Source: Nostoc sp. JL34
Lineage (GTDB): Bacteria > Cyanobacteriota > Cyanobacteriia > Cyanobacteriales > Nostocaceae
Length of the DNA stretch: 64,000 nucleotides
Assembly: GCF_017114945.1 (NCBI RefSeq)
Contig: NZ_JABXKQ010000108.1
Location: 1 to 64,000 of the forward strand
Reading direction: 5' to 3'
Every line of letters starts with the position of its first letter. Position 1 is the first letter of the stretch. Below the pieces are notes generated by a model that saw only the letters and a list, made by a program, of their open reading frames with translations, searched no databases and was not told where the DNA came from. This document shows, piece after piece, positions 26,726 through 34,421 of this stretch. Position numbers and translations under genes: made by a program.

Positions 26726-27030
26726 CCTCTGCTTCAATTGCCTGCACTTTTATTTCAGCAATTTGTCACGAGCTCTCATGGTTGGGGCTAAATCGTACTT
26801 TTAATAGTATTAAAACCACAAGGCTCGATAAACTTCTGTCACCTCCGGCATTCTGTACTTGGTATCGTTTTGAAAACAATTGCTTCCAAGGTAATATAAT
26901 TAACTAATTTTCGACAGCACTACTCAGAATCCAAATTGGCTTGGAGAGGAGGAAAGGCGATCGCAACACCTAATAGATAAAGTTTGCCATATCCAATCAT
27001 TAGTGACAAGCAACACCATAGTAATGGTGC

Positions 27031-27954
27031 TTAATACACTTGAGGGACAAAAAACTGCTCATTGCGGGGGGCGCGAACATAATCTTCAGCCAAAGGTCTA
27101 GACGGAAGCTCTAAGGGAGGAGGGGTCATATCTTTGTAAGGAACTTTGCTCAACAAATGATGAATACAGTTGAGCCGCGCCCGTCTTTTATTATCCGCTT
27201 CAATTGTAAACCAGGGGGCTTCTGGAATATTCGTATAAGCAAACATGGTATCTTTTGCTTTGGAATATTCTACCCAGCGATCGCGTGATTCCAAATCCAT
27301 CGGGCTGAGTTTCCAGCGCCTTGCTGGATCGTGACTGCGAGAAAGAAAGCGTTTCTCTTGTTCTTCATCGCTGACTGAGAACCAGTACTTGATTAAAACA
27401 ATACCCGATCGCACTAGCATTCGTTCAAATTCCGGGCAAGATTGCATGAATTCTTGATATTCTGCTTCAGAACAAAAATCCATCACTCGTTCAACTCCGG
27501 CTCGATTGTACCAACTGCGATCGAAGAGGACAATTTCGCCTGCTGTGGGAAGATGTTGCACGTAGCGCTGAAAATACCACTGAGTTTTCTCGCGATCGGA
27601 GGGAGTTCCCAGAGCAACTACACGACAGCCACGAGGATTTAGTGGATCGGCAATGCGTTTAATTACTCCACCTTTACCGGCAGCATCGCGTCCTTCAAAT
27701 ATGACGACAACCCGATAGCCAGTGTGCTTAATCCAGTATTGCATTTTGACTAGCTCAATCTGGAGTTGCTCTAGTTCAGTTTCAAAAGTCTTTTTGGGAA
27801 TTTTCTTGGCAAAAGTTTCAGTACTACCATCAAAAATCCGTTTGGATTTCTTAGATTTTTTCTTATCTTTTGCCTTTACTAGTTTTTCTACTAAGTCTGT
27901 AGCAGTTTGAACTAGATCATTATTTTGCTGGTTTTCAACTTCATCAATTGACAT
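27031..27954 (-). CDS. ppk2: Polyphosphate kinase 2 family protein
   Basis: About 307 residues from MSIDEVENQQNNDL; an ATG ten codons upstream (27984) is possible. The PPK2 core is complete: Walker A-type FEGRDAAGKGGVIKRI, the lid region PRGCRVVALGTPSDREKTQWYFQRYV, Walker B-type EIVLFDRSWYNRAGVERVM, and SHDPARRWKLSPMDLESRDRW. A lysine-rich segment (KAKDKKKSKKSKR) precedes it. It transfers phosphate between polyphosphate and nucleotides, usually favouring GDP/ADP phosphorylation. It is cargo of the nifD element, so its place in the genome changes in heterocysts. Confidence 0.92.
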   Translation of the reverse strand: MSIDEVENQQNNDLVQTATDLVEKLVKAKDKKKSKKSKRIFDGSTETFAKKIPKKTFETELEQLQIELVKMQYWIKHTGYRVVVIFEGRDAAGKGGVIKRIADPLNPRGCRVVALGTPSDREKTQWYFQRYVQHLPTAGEIVLFDRSWYNRAGVERVMDFCSEAEYQEFMQSCPEFERMLVRSGIVLIKYWFSVSDEEQEKRFLSRSHDPARRWKLSPMDLESRDRWVEYSKAKDTMFAYTNIPEAPWFTIEADNKRRARLNCIHHLLSKVPYKDMTPPPLELPSRPLAEDYVRAPRNEQFFVPQVY

Positions 27955-28100
27955 CGCTGTTACCCTATGCGATTGAGTCAGCATAATTAGAGTTTATCTC
28001 TCAAGTATATATTTTAATGCGGACTGAGTGTAAATATACATAGGGAGCAATCTGTTGATGTGCATTGCTAATTGTCTTTGATGAATATTTGCTACGATCG

Positions 28101-29636
28101 CTACGGATTCATCCGAATCAAGTCTGTTAAAATACTATCCAAACTACCGTTAACTTGAATTCGATCGATCTTCTCTGCAATCCGCTCTAATACTTCGAGT
28201 TCCTTAAGACGCAATGCGACGGGGTTATCCTCCATCACTTTGGCAGTGTTTAGCATACTGCGAGTAGCAGCAGTTTCTTCTCTACGTCTGACTACGTTTG
28301 CTTGAGCGGCTTTTTCTGCTTCGACTACTTTGCTCAAGATAGTCTTAATCTCGCCAGGTAAAATAATATCTTTTACACCTACAGAATCTACTTCAATTCC
28401 ATAGTCTGCGGCTTTCTGGCGAATATACTCAGAGATACTTCTATCAATTGCACCTTTATCTTCTAATAAACCATCTAAGTTGCGTTCGCCGACTGCACCA
28501 CGCAAAGCAAACTGTAATTCTTTGTATAAGAAACCAGAAATATCTGATAACCCGTTTTTTGCTCTCAATGGGTCTTGGATGCGGAAGCCAGCCGTCAAAT
28601 TCAATCGCAGAGGTACTTTATCCTTTGAGAGGATGTCTTGACCGGATACTTCCATATTTTGTAGTCGTAAGTCAATGGCTTCGGTTTGAAAAGAGCGTCC
28701 AAATAACCACCAAGCATGTACTCCTGGCGATCGCTGTCCTTGAAATTCTTGATTAATGTATACTAGTCCAACGTGTTGGGCAGGAACTTGGCAAATATGC
28801 AAACAGTTGCGACTGAGCAATTTCACTTCTGTTGAACCCTCAACCAATTCAGCCACTAAGTTAGGCTGTAACTGAGCATCAGCGCTAATATCGATAATTT
28901 CCACTGCAACACCCTGCCAAAATAACTTGCGGCTGGTGGGCGGCAAAATAGAAATCACTTTTCCTCGATATCGTACAATTGCAACTTGTGAAGTCAGTAA
29001 TTGCACTGCTTCACAGTAAGCAGCAATAAAGTCGGGATGTTTTTCAATGAGTACATCTTCCAGGGGAAAATCTGGGTTAGGGATAATTCGACTGAGAGTT
29101 CGGACTGTAACATCTCTATCTACCGACCAAAAAGCATACTCTCCTGGTTCTAGAGGTCGCAGAAAATTGTTTTGCAGATATAATAAACCAATCTCAGACT
29201 CCGAGATTTGGAACTTCTTTACTCCATTCAACGCAACTGAGCGCAATTGCTGCACAAAAGAACCAGGTAATTCTAAGCTTTCTTCCAAGTTGAACAGATG
29301 AGATTCTACCTCAATAAAACCACGCCAAAAAGCAATCAATTTATTTGGTGCAACGCTTACCCAATTCTGACCGTAGCGGACTAATGCAACTTGATTGAAT
29401 GCAGTTCTGATAATCAATAAATGTTCTTGTAGTTCGGCTTCGTGATTTCGCAACAATAGTTCTAGGTTCTCAATCTGAGCTAGTGGCTGATTGAGGTCAT
29501 AAATTTTTACTTGCCAATGACGACCAAAATAAGTATGTGTACCGGGTTGCAAAATTTTCTTAAAGTCACTGCGGTGATATAAAATGCCGATTTCGTTAGG
29601 TTTGATATAAAACGTTTCCCACATAGTGATTTGCAT
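28101..29636 (-). CDS. SPFH/band 7 (slipin-like) protein
   Basis: About 511 residues from MQITMWETFYIKPNEIGILY; an open frame continues to 29756, but that part covers a dispersed repeat (29668-29698). The N-terminal ~300 residues hold repeats of a motif like EIGLLYLQNNFLRPLEPGEYAFW / HVGLVYINQEFQGQRSPGVHAWW, each followed by hydrophobic and acidic segments. The SPFH domain follows (GQDILSKDKVPLRLNLTAGFRI ... GIEVDSVGVKDIILPGEIKTIL), then a coiled coil (VEAEKAAQANVVRRREETAATRSM). Such proteins scaffold membrane microdomains, although no clear membrane anchor is seen here. Confidence 0.82.
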   Translation of the reverse strand: MQITMWETFYIKPNEIGILYHRSDFKKILQPGTHTYFGRHWQVKIYDLNQPLAQIENLELLLRNHEAELQEHLLIIRTAFNQVALVRYGQNWVSVAPNKLIAFWRGFIEVESHLFNLEESLELPGSFVQQLRSVALNGVKKFQISESEIGLLYLQNNFLRPLEPGEYAFWSVDRDVTVRTLSRIIPNPDFPLEDVLIEKHPDFIAAYCEAVQLLTSQVAIVRYRGKVISILPPTSRKLFWQGVAVEIIDISADAQLQPNLVAELVEGSTEVKLLSRNCLHICQVPAQHVGLVYINQEFQGQRSPGVHAWWLFGRSFQTEAIDLRLQNMEVSGQDILSKDKVPLRLNLTAGFRIQDPLRAKNGLSDISGFLYKELQFALRGAVGERNLDGLLEDKGAIDRSISEYIRQKAADYGIEVDSVGVKDIILPGEIKTILSKVVEAEKAAQANVVRRREETAATRSMLNTAKVMEDNPVALRLKELEVLERIAEKIDRIQVNGSLDSILTDLIRMNP

Positions 29637-29756
29637 AAATATATTTGTGTGATAGCTTAAGTAAGCTCGACGATGCCTGCGGCGGGCGTAGCCATCGCAA
29701 CTAACTAAGAAAATTTGAACAACACATTTATAACCTTGCTTGAACTCAAATACCAC

Positions 29757-30203
29757 TTATGTCTCACAGCTTAACTACTGGAGTAGACAGAATTTATTTT
29801 GAGGTTCACAAAATATTTTTTACTCTGCAAGTGCAAGTGTTTACAGTTTAGGTGTGGGCAAAAGCTTCTCCAAAGCTGGATTAAGATTGCTGTTACTTTT
29901 TCCAAACTGCTCAATGACAATCTAGAAAAAGAACCGCGCTCAAATATACCGTTCAATTTACCAATCTAGAATCTTAAAAGAAAACTAGATGTAGAAAACG
30001 AAGGGACATACTCAAGTTAGGGAGAAATGCAGTTGCGCTTGCTCCTTGACTGTAGCTATCGAACATTACCCTTACGAGTGATGACCAACAGCAGAACACT
30101 TGCACCGCAGAATTAAGAAAATGAGGGGTCTCGAATCTGTTAAGATCCGTACCATATTGGCTACCTTGGAAGGGTATTGTCTTTTAACCCGGACAGGGTT
30201 GGG
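29757..30203. other. Gene-free stretch with a degenerate tRNA-like remnant
   Basis: No protein gene is supported. On the minus strand near 30115-30200 a TACC-CTTCCAA-GGTA stem-loop resembles a tRNA-Gly (UCC) anticodon arm and CAGATTCGAGACCCC resembles a T arm. Acceptor pairing is poor, so it may be a dead tRNA next to the two better ones. Confidence 0.3.
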
Positions 30204-30274
30204 TGAAAGTATAGGAATCGAACCTACAACACATCGATTATGAGTCGATTGCTCTACCAGTGAGCTAACTTCCT
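30204..30274 (-). tRNA. tRNA-like gene, anticodon CAU (Met or Ile2)
   Basis: Minus strand reads AGGAAGTTAGCTCACTGGTA, then anticodon arm ATCGA-CTCATAA-TCGAT, variable region, and T arm GTAGG-TTCGATT-CCTAT. All four stems form; the acceptor has one G-U pair and an A-A mismatch at the end. No CCA is encoded. The mismatch suggests a divergent or decaying gene. Confidence 0.65.
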
Positions 30275-30277
30275 GGG

Positions 30278-30349
30278 GTTTGATACAGGACTCGAACCTG
30301 TGACACATCGATTATGAGTCGATCGCTCTACCAACTGAGCTAATCAAGC
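30278..30349 (-). tRNA. tRNA gene, anticodon CAU (Met or Ile2)
   Basis: Minus strand reads GCTTGATTAGCTCAGTTGGT, D arm GCTC/GAGC, anticodon arm ATCGA-CTCATAA-TCGAT, T arm ACAGG-TTCGAGT-CCTGT, acceptor end ATCAAAC with one C-A mismatch. It lies three bases from the neighbouring tRNA-like gene and shares its anticodon arm, so they look like a tandem array. Confidence 0.75.
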
Positions 30350-30680
30350 GATATAGTTTAAAGTACTCGGCGGTATACGCTTATGCAAAAGCTTGGCGCA
30401 CCAGTTAGGCTTATGGAACCTAAACTATAGCTTTGTAAATTTTTGACTATCCCAGTTAAAATTTAGCACAAGAAAAACTATCTGTGGTAAAGGCACAAGG
30501 AATGCTTGTGCGTGTCAAATGAAAGCGAATGGAATTCGCGGCTACACAAACAAAGTCCGCCTCCGCGGACTAAAGAAAAATTGAGTGTTTGAAACCCACA
30601 GAGGTGGGTAAAGCCTGGTGTAGATGCGGTTTATAACCGCCCTTTTCATGTTAAGTTGGCTTACCTGGAAATAGCTGTAT
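30350..30680. other. Gene-free stretch with an inverted repeat
   Basis: AGTTTAA and TTAAACT-type arms near 30355 and 30417 pair, enclosing about 60 bases that could fold further. It resembles a tRNA-sized hairpin but lacks a T arm, so I make no tRNA call. GTCCGCCTCCGCGGAC at 30555-30570 is a short perfect hairpin. Confidence 0.35.
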
Positions 30681-31175
30681 TTATTCTTTGGGAATCCCTA
30701 GATGTTCTCTCAAATCAACGTAAGGTGTTCTATTGCTTTTACTTAGGGGTTGGTGCCAAGCCAGGAGATTATTTAGCGCTTGCACACCATCTTCATTGGG
30801 TTTGAGGGTCAATATCAAGTTTTCACAGCGTCCACTAACTTGATTGGCAGTGCAAACCACATTTTGTCCATTCATCTTGCCGACAGTAATAAACTTCAAA
30901 TTTCTGTTGCGACGGTAAGTTTCCAAGCGGTGGCTTACGTCTTGACAGCGCGTCAGTTTATTGTAACCAGCATCTTTGAAGTAATTGGAAGTCCAGCGAA
31001 TCCAAGGCTCAGAAACACCTCTGGAATTTGTGTACACCGTTACGGGTTTGTTTCCTGATGTGTCACAATAAAATCCTCGCCTACTTTCGGCTTGACTTGG
31101 CTGATTGATGGTTGCAGTTGCACCGAGAGCGATCGCACCTGCAACCAAAATATTTGTCAATGATGCCAATTTCAT
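30681..31175 (-). CDS. COP23 domain secreted protein
   Basis: 164 residues with a signal peptide (MKLASLTNILVAGAIALGATATINQPSQAES). The mature part FYCDTSGNKPVTVYTNSRGVSEPWIRWTSNYFKDAGY, RCQDVSHRLETYRRN, FITVGKMNGQNVVCTAN and NLILTLKPNEDGVQALNNLL matches the COP23 domain, named after a circadian oscillating protein of a cyanobacterium. Four conserved cysteines probably form disulfides in the periplasm. Function is unknown. It is cargo of the nifD element. Confidence 0.85.
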   Translation of the reverse strand: MKLASLTNILVAGAIALGATATINQPSQAESRRGFYCDTSGNKPVTVYTNSRGVSEPWIRWTSNYFKDAGYNKLTRCQDVSHRLETYRRNRNLKFITVGKMNGQNVVCTANQVSGRCENLILTLKPNEDGVQALNNLLAWHQPLSKSNRTPYVDLREHLGIPKE

Positions 31176-31306
31176 GAGTATCTCTCAAATCTTGAGTAAA
31201 AAGTTTTTATTTGCCTTGTATTTCACATTCTCCCTACTAAAAATAGAGAGAGAATATAAGAAGTGAAATCTTTTTATATTCCAATTGCTTAAAGTTTCAG
31301 GCGTTT

Positions 31307-31564
31307 TTATTTGTATACATAATGAGCCGCAACCCACTTGCGACCATGATTTGTTTTTTCCCAATGTGCAGGAACTAGCACTTTCTTTTTCACTGGTGGT
31401 GTATAACGTTTAACTTGTGGTGGTTTTTTTGCGATTATTTGAGCAGGTCTATTAAGACTATGGGGATTAACAATAACCTGTGATGCTGACGCTTGCAAAG
31501 GAATGGAAGTAACAGCAAATGGTAAAAGAAGCACTGCACCAGCAAGAATTTGTTTGATATTCAT
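31307..31564 (-). CDS. Small secreted basic protein
   Basis: 85 residues with a clear signal peptide (MNIKQILAGAVLLLPFAVTSIPLQASA). The short mature part is basic and proline-rich (KKPPQVKRYTPPVKKKVLVPAHWE) and ends NHGRKWVAAHYVYK, resembling small periplasmic proteins with VPAHWE...W motifs. AAGGAGAT lies six bases before the ATG, a strong ribosome site. I know no function. Confidence 0.7.
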   Translation of the reverse strand: MNIKQILAGAVLLLPFAVTSIPLQASASQVIVNPHSLNRPAQIIAKKPPQVKRYTPPVKKKVLVPAHWEKTNHGRKWVAAHYVYK

Positions 31565-31806
31565 GACTAAATCTCCTTTGGTAAATTGTATGATTAAAGT
31601 TCTGGAAACCTTAATCTGGTTGATGTCTCATGTTTATAAGGATATGATTTCAAATAGCTATACACTAGTGATAAAAGTAACTAGTTAAATTATGACTTAA
31701 GTAATATCTCATGTCTGGGTTTATCAATGTCATATACTCCTGAAGATGGAGACAAAATGGCTGTGATGCCGTTAGAGTAATAATCCTAAATGAGTTATGA
31801 ACAAAA

Positions 31807-31839
31807 AGATCCCTGACTTCTTCAAGAAGTCAGGGATCT
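31807..31839 (-). terminator. Terminator-like hairpin read on the minus strand
   Basis: A perfect 14-bp stem (AGATCCCTGACTTC with its complement) with loop TTCAA. On the minus strand it is followed by TTTTTG. It lies about 300 bases downstream of the 32136-32714 gene and may end its transcript; similar hairpins are also dispersed in cyanobacterial genomes. Confidence 0.6.
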
Positions 31840-32135
31840 GCACGTGTCTGTAGAGAGCAAATCAAATAGGATTGCTGCACTAAGAAAAGCGAAAACGCTA
31901 GCACTTATTTATAATGGTTTTTAACTAAATATCGTCTGACTTAAGTCGCAACATATGACGCATAAAAATTACCAGTCTTGGATAGGTTCGATAAAATTCT
32001 TTTTCGTTGTTGAACTGGTGACTTTCATAAAAGACATTGTTACCAGTAGATATTTCAAAAATATCCATCTCACAAGCTCCTGACTCCCAAACTGTTACTC
32101 TACCAAGATGTAATGAACCTCAAAGTCAAGGTGGC
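31840..32135. other. Intergenic stretch
   Basis: Nothing recognisable on either strand apart from general AT-richness. Confidence 0.4.
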
Positions 32136-32714
32136 TCAATCTGGGAAAGCCAGACCAGTCATGGGGTCACGGATATATAACCCTAATGTGAGACTACGCA
32201 TTGCTTCATCCCAAATGGGTATTAATTGTTCTGCTTGATCTGCCCAATAATCGAATGTAATTAAGCACTGAACATTTGACCCCAAACCAATGCAAGTCCG
32301 CGAAAAAGCTTCCCGTGGTTCTTCCTGAGTGTCAATGAACTTCATCTCTGTCCAGACAATTCTGGCAGTTTGGCGCTTGATGGTAATAATTTCTCCCTTG
32401 GCAATGATGTTGCGGCTGTCATCTTCCAGGACTTTCTTCAAGGTGGATTTTAGCGGAAACTGGCTCCAGTCGTTGGGTGGCAGGCGATTGAAAGATACTT
32501 CTAGGCAGCAGTCGTCGTTGGGCGGTTTTTTATCCATGAACTTGAAAGATTTTTCTTGTGGCTCAAAAACCCAATCCTGGGGAACATTGAAGCGAACAGC
32601 ACCTCTATCTGCTACAAAAATTTTATAGCCTGATGGAGATTCCCAGCGATGGTCATGTTTTAGTTCAAGCGTTTCTTTTATCCACTGAAGATTGCTTTTT
32701 TTACGCTTTGCCAT
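32136..32714 (-). CDS. Conserved cyanobacterial hypothetical protein
   Basis: 192 residues (MAKRKKSNLQWIKETLELKH...). GAVRFNVPQDWVFEPQEKSFKFMDKKPPNDDCCLEVSFNRLPP and DYWADQAEQLIPIWDEAMRSLTLG suggest a beta-sandwich of the kind seen in small lipoprotein-like or PsbP/DcrB-type proteins, but no signal peptide is present. I do not recognise a named family. The upstream DNA (32740-32830) is filled by the dispersed CGTCTCGTAGAGAG repeat. Confidence 0.65.
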   Translation of the reverse strand: MAKRKKSNLQWIKETLELKHDHRWESPSGYKIFVADRGAVRFNVPQDWVFEPQEKSFKFMDKKPPNDDCCLEVSFNRLPPNDWSQFPLKSTLKKVLEDDSRNIIAKGEIITIKRQTARIVWTEMKFIDTQEEPREAFSRTCIGLGSNVQCLITFDYWADQAEQLIPIWDEAMRSLTLGLYIRDPMTGLAFPD

Positions 32715-32933
32715 AGTGTTTCTGGATTTTCTGCTGAAGAGGGCATCACCGATAGCGTAGCGGTAGCGAGTCCGTGTCGCGTCTCGTAGAGAGCGTCCGC
32801 AGGAGCCTCACAGCCCTTCGTAGATATTGCCCTTTTTGTTAATGTTATCAAATTGCTAGTATTTTGAATAACTCTTATATTAAATAAAATTTTAGGGATT
32901 TTATATCAAGGAATCCAAGGTAACTGTAACGTT

Positions 32934-33587
32934 GTGATAAAAGTTTCAGCTTTTAGCATTAAAATCTTAGCAGCAGTATTTATGGTTATGGATCATGTGT
33001 GCTATTTGCTAATGCCAGAGTTGGTAATCTTGCACTTATTTGGACGATTGAGTTTTCCTCTCTTTGCATGGCTTCTGGCTGAAGGCGAAAAACACACCCA
33101 AAATGTACACCGCTATGGGAGGAGACTATTAATTACAGCAATAATAACTCAGCCAATCTATAGTGTTGTTTTCCAGAGCTTATCACTTAATATTCTCTTC
33201 ACGCTTTTTCTTGGACTTGTGATGTTGGGCTTAGTAAAGCATTACCCGCAATTATGGCAACAATTAATAATTATTGGATTGTGTGTAGCAGTTGCCGAAA
33301 GCTTGGGTGTTGAATATGGAGCGTATGGAATTGGAGTAATTTTCTTGATGTCCTTAACAGACAAATTTAAGCCCAGAGTATGGTTGGTCTACTGGTGCAT
33401 CTTCCACTTTTTTATTTTAGTAATCCTATCTATGCTTAATATATTTCAGGGTTGGGCAATGCTTGCAGGATTGATTATTTTTCAATTCAATGGTAAGCAA
33501 GGTTCACGAGCTAAATGGTTCTATGTGTTCTACCCGGCTCATTTAATAATTTTAGGTATAATTAATTATTTAATCCAGTCCACGTAA
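32934..33587 (+). CDS. TraX family membrane protein
   Basis: 217 residues from a GTG start. The N-terminus SIKILAAVFMVMDHVCYLLM, followed by LHLFGRLSFPLFAWLLAEGEKHT and RYGRRLLITAIITQPIYSVVF, is the TraX signature. Six to seven membrane helices are visible. TraX of the F plasmid acetylates pilin; chromosomal relatives are acyltransferase-like membrane proteins of unknown substrate. Its presence on the nifD element need not mean conjugation, as no other tra gene is present. Confidence 0.87.
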   Translation: MIKVSAFSIKILAAVFMVMDHVCYLLMPELVILHLFGRLSFPLFAWLLAEGEKHTQNVHRYGRRLLITAIITQPIYSVVFQSLSLNILFTLFLGLVMLGLVKHYPQLWQQLIIIGLCVAVAESLGVEYGAYGIGVIFLMSLTDKFKPRVWLVYWCIFHFFILVILSMLNIFQGWAMLAGLIIFQFNGKQGSRAKWFYVFYPAHLIILGIINYLIQST

Positions 33588-33617
33588 GATTTCTATCTCT
33601 ATCTAATCCACGTGCAG

Positions 33618-34058
33618 TTACAAGATAAACCACAAAGGTTCCCAACCAATGACTACCCCTTGAGAATCATTCCATTCACGCAATTCCGTTGCGAGTTGCA
33701 ACAGCCATGAAAATCCATAAGGACACTCAAAGAAGGGACATCGATTAAAATGGTTAATTTCTCCTTGAATTTTCTCTGGAGTCAGGGTTTGGGTTAGTGC
33801 TTGCCTTGCTGTCGGCTGAAATTCAGCATCAGGAAAATAACGAGCTAGCCTTGCAAGTAACCAATGTCCATGTACGGTAGAATGCCAATCCAAACAACCA
33901 TAAAATGCTGGCGTTAATTCGCGTGGTGGCTTAATGTCTTCATCGCTTGCAAACCAGAAAATATTGTTGTGCGGATACTCTTGGTTGATGCAGTTCAGAA
34001 CCAATTGAACAAACTTGGCTGCGATCGCTACGTCAATCTCTATTGCTTCGAGTTGCAT
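33618..34058 (-). CDS. DUF2891 family protein, C-terminally truncated
   Basis: 146 residues. KFVQLVLNCINQEYPHNNIFWFASDEDIKPPRELTPAFYGCLDWHSTVHGHWLLARL is the DUF2891 N-terminal region, and FECPYGFSWLLQLATEL continues it. Family members are usually well over 300 residues; this one stops after the first alpha-toroid repeats with an unrelated end (GVVIGWEPLWFIL). It is probably a truncated, non-functional gene. Confidence 0.7.
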   Translation of the reverse strand: MQLEAIEIDVAIAAKFVQLVLNCINQEYPHNNIFWFASDEDIKPPRELTPAFYGCLDWHSTVHGHWLLARLARYFPDAEFQPTARQALTQTLTPEKIQGEINHFNRCPFFECPYGFSWLLQLATELREWNDSQGVVIGWEPLWFIL

Positions 34059-34421
34059 GGTTTATCAGCAGTAGTTTTGCAATTACCTTTTTAGGATTAT
34101 AAAGAAAATATCCATTACCTGATGTCTGCAATAATTTTTCAATTGCGATCGCACTGTAACCATTTATCGAAACAGAATTCAGTAGTCAAAATTCAGAATG
34201 AATTATGTACGACTGGTGGATAGCGCAGAGTCTCGTAGAGAAGCGGGGCGTAGCTCATTCTGACTTCTTTGTTTCTGGAATATTTAATATGATGGTGCGT
34301 TGCACTTTGTGACAACACAGTCTACAGCAGCATTTGAAACAAATTAAAAAAAAGATGAATCTGTGGACATCTTGGGAACTATAGAAGCAAATCAAATTAG
34401 CACAACTGCCAGTTTCCAGCA

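Noticed and set aside
30350-30430. Third tRNA next to the two CAU tRNA-like genes
   Set aside because: Acceptor-like ends pair, but there is no T-loop (TTCRA) or proper anticodon loop in either orientation.
32934-33587. Evidence that the nifD element is conjugative, from TraX
   Set aside because: TraX-like proteins are common chromosomal acyltransferase-type proteins, and no relaxase, coupling protein or other tra gene is present.
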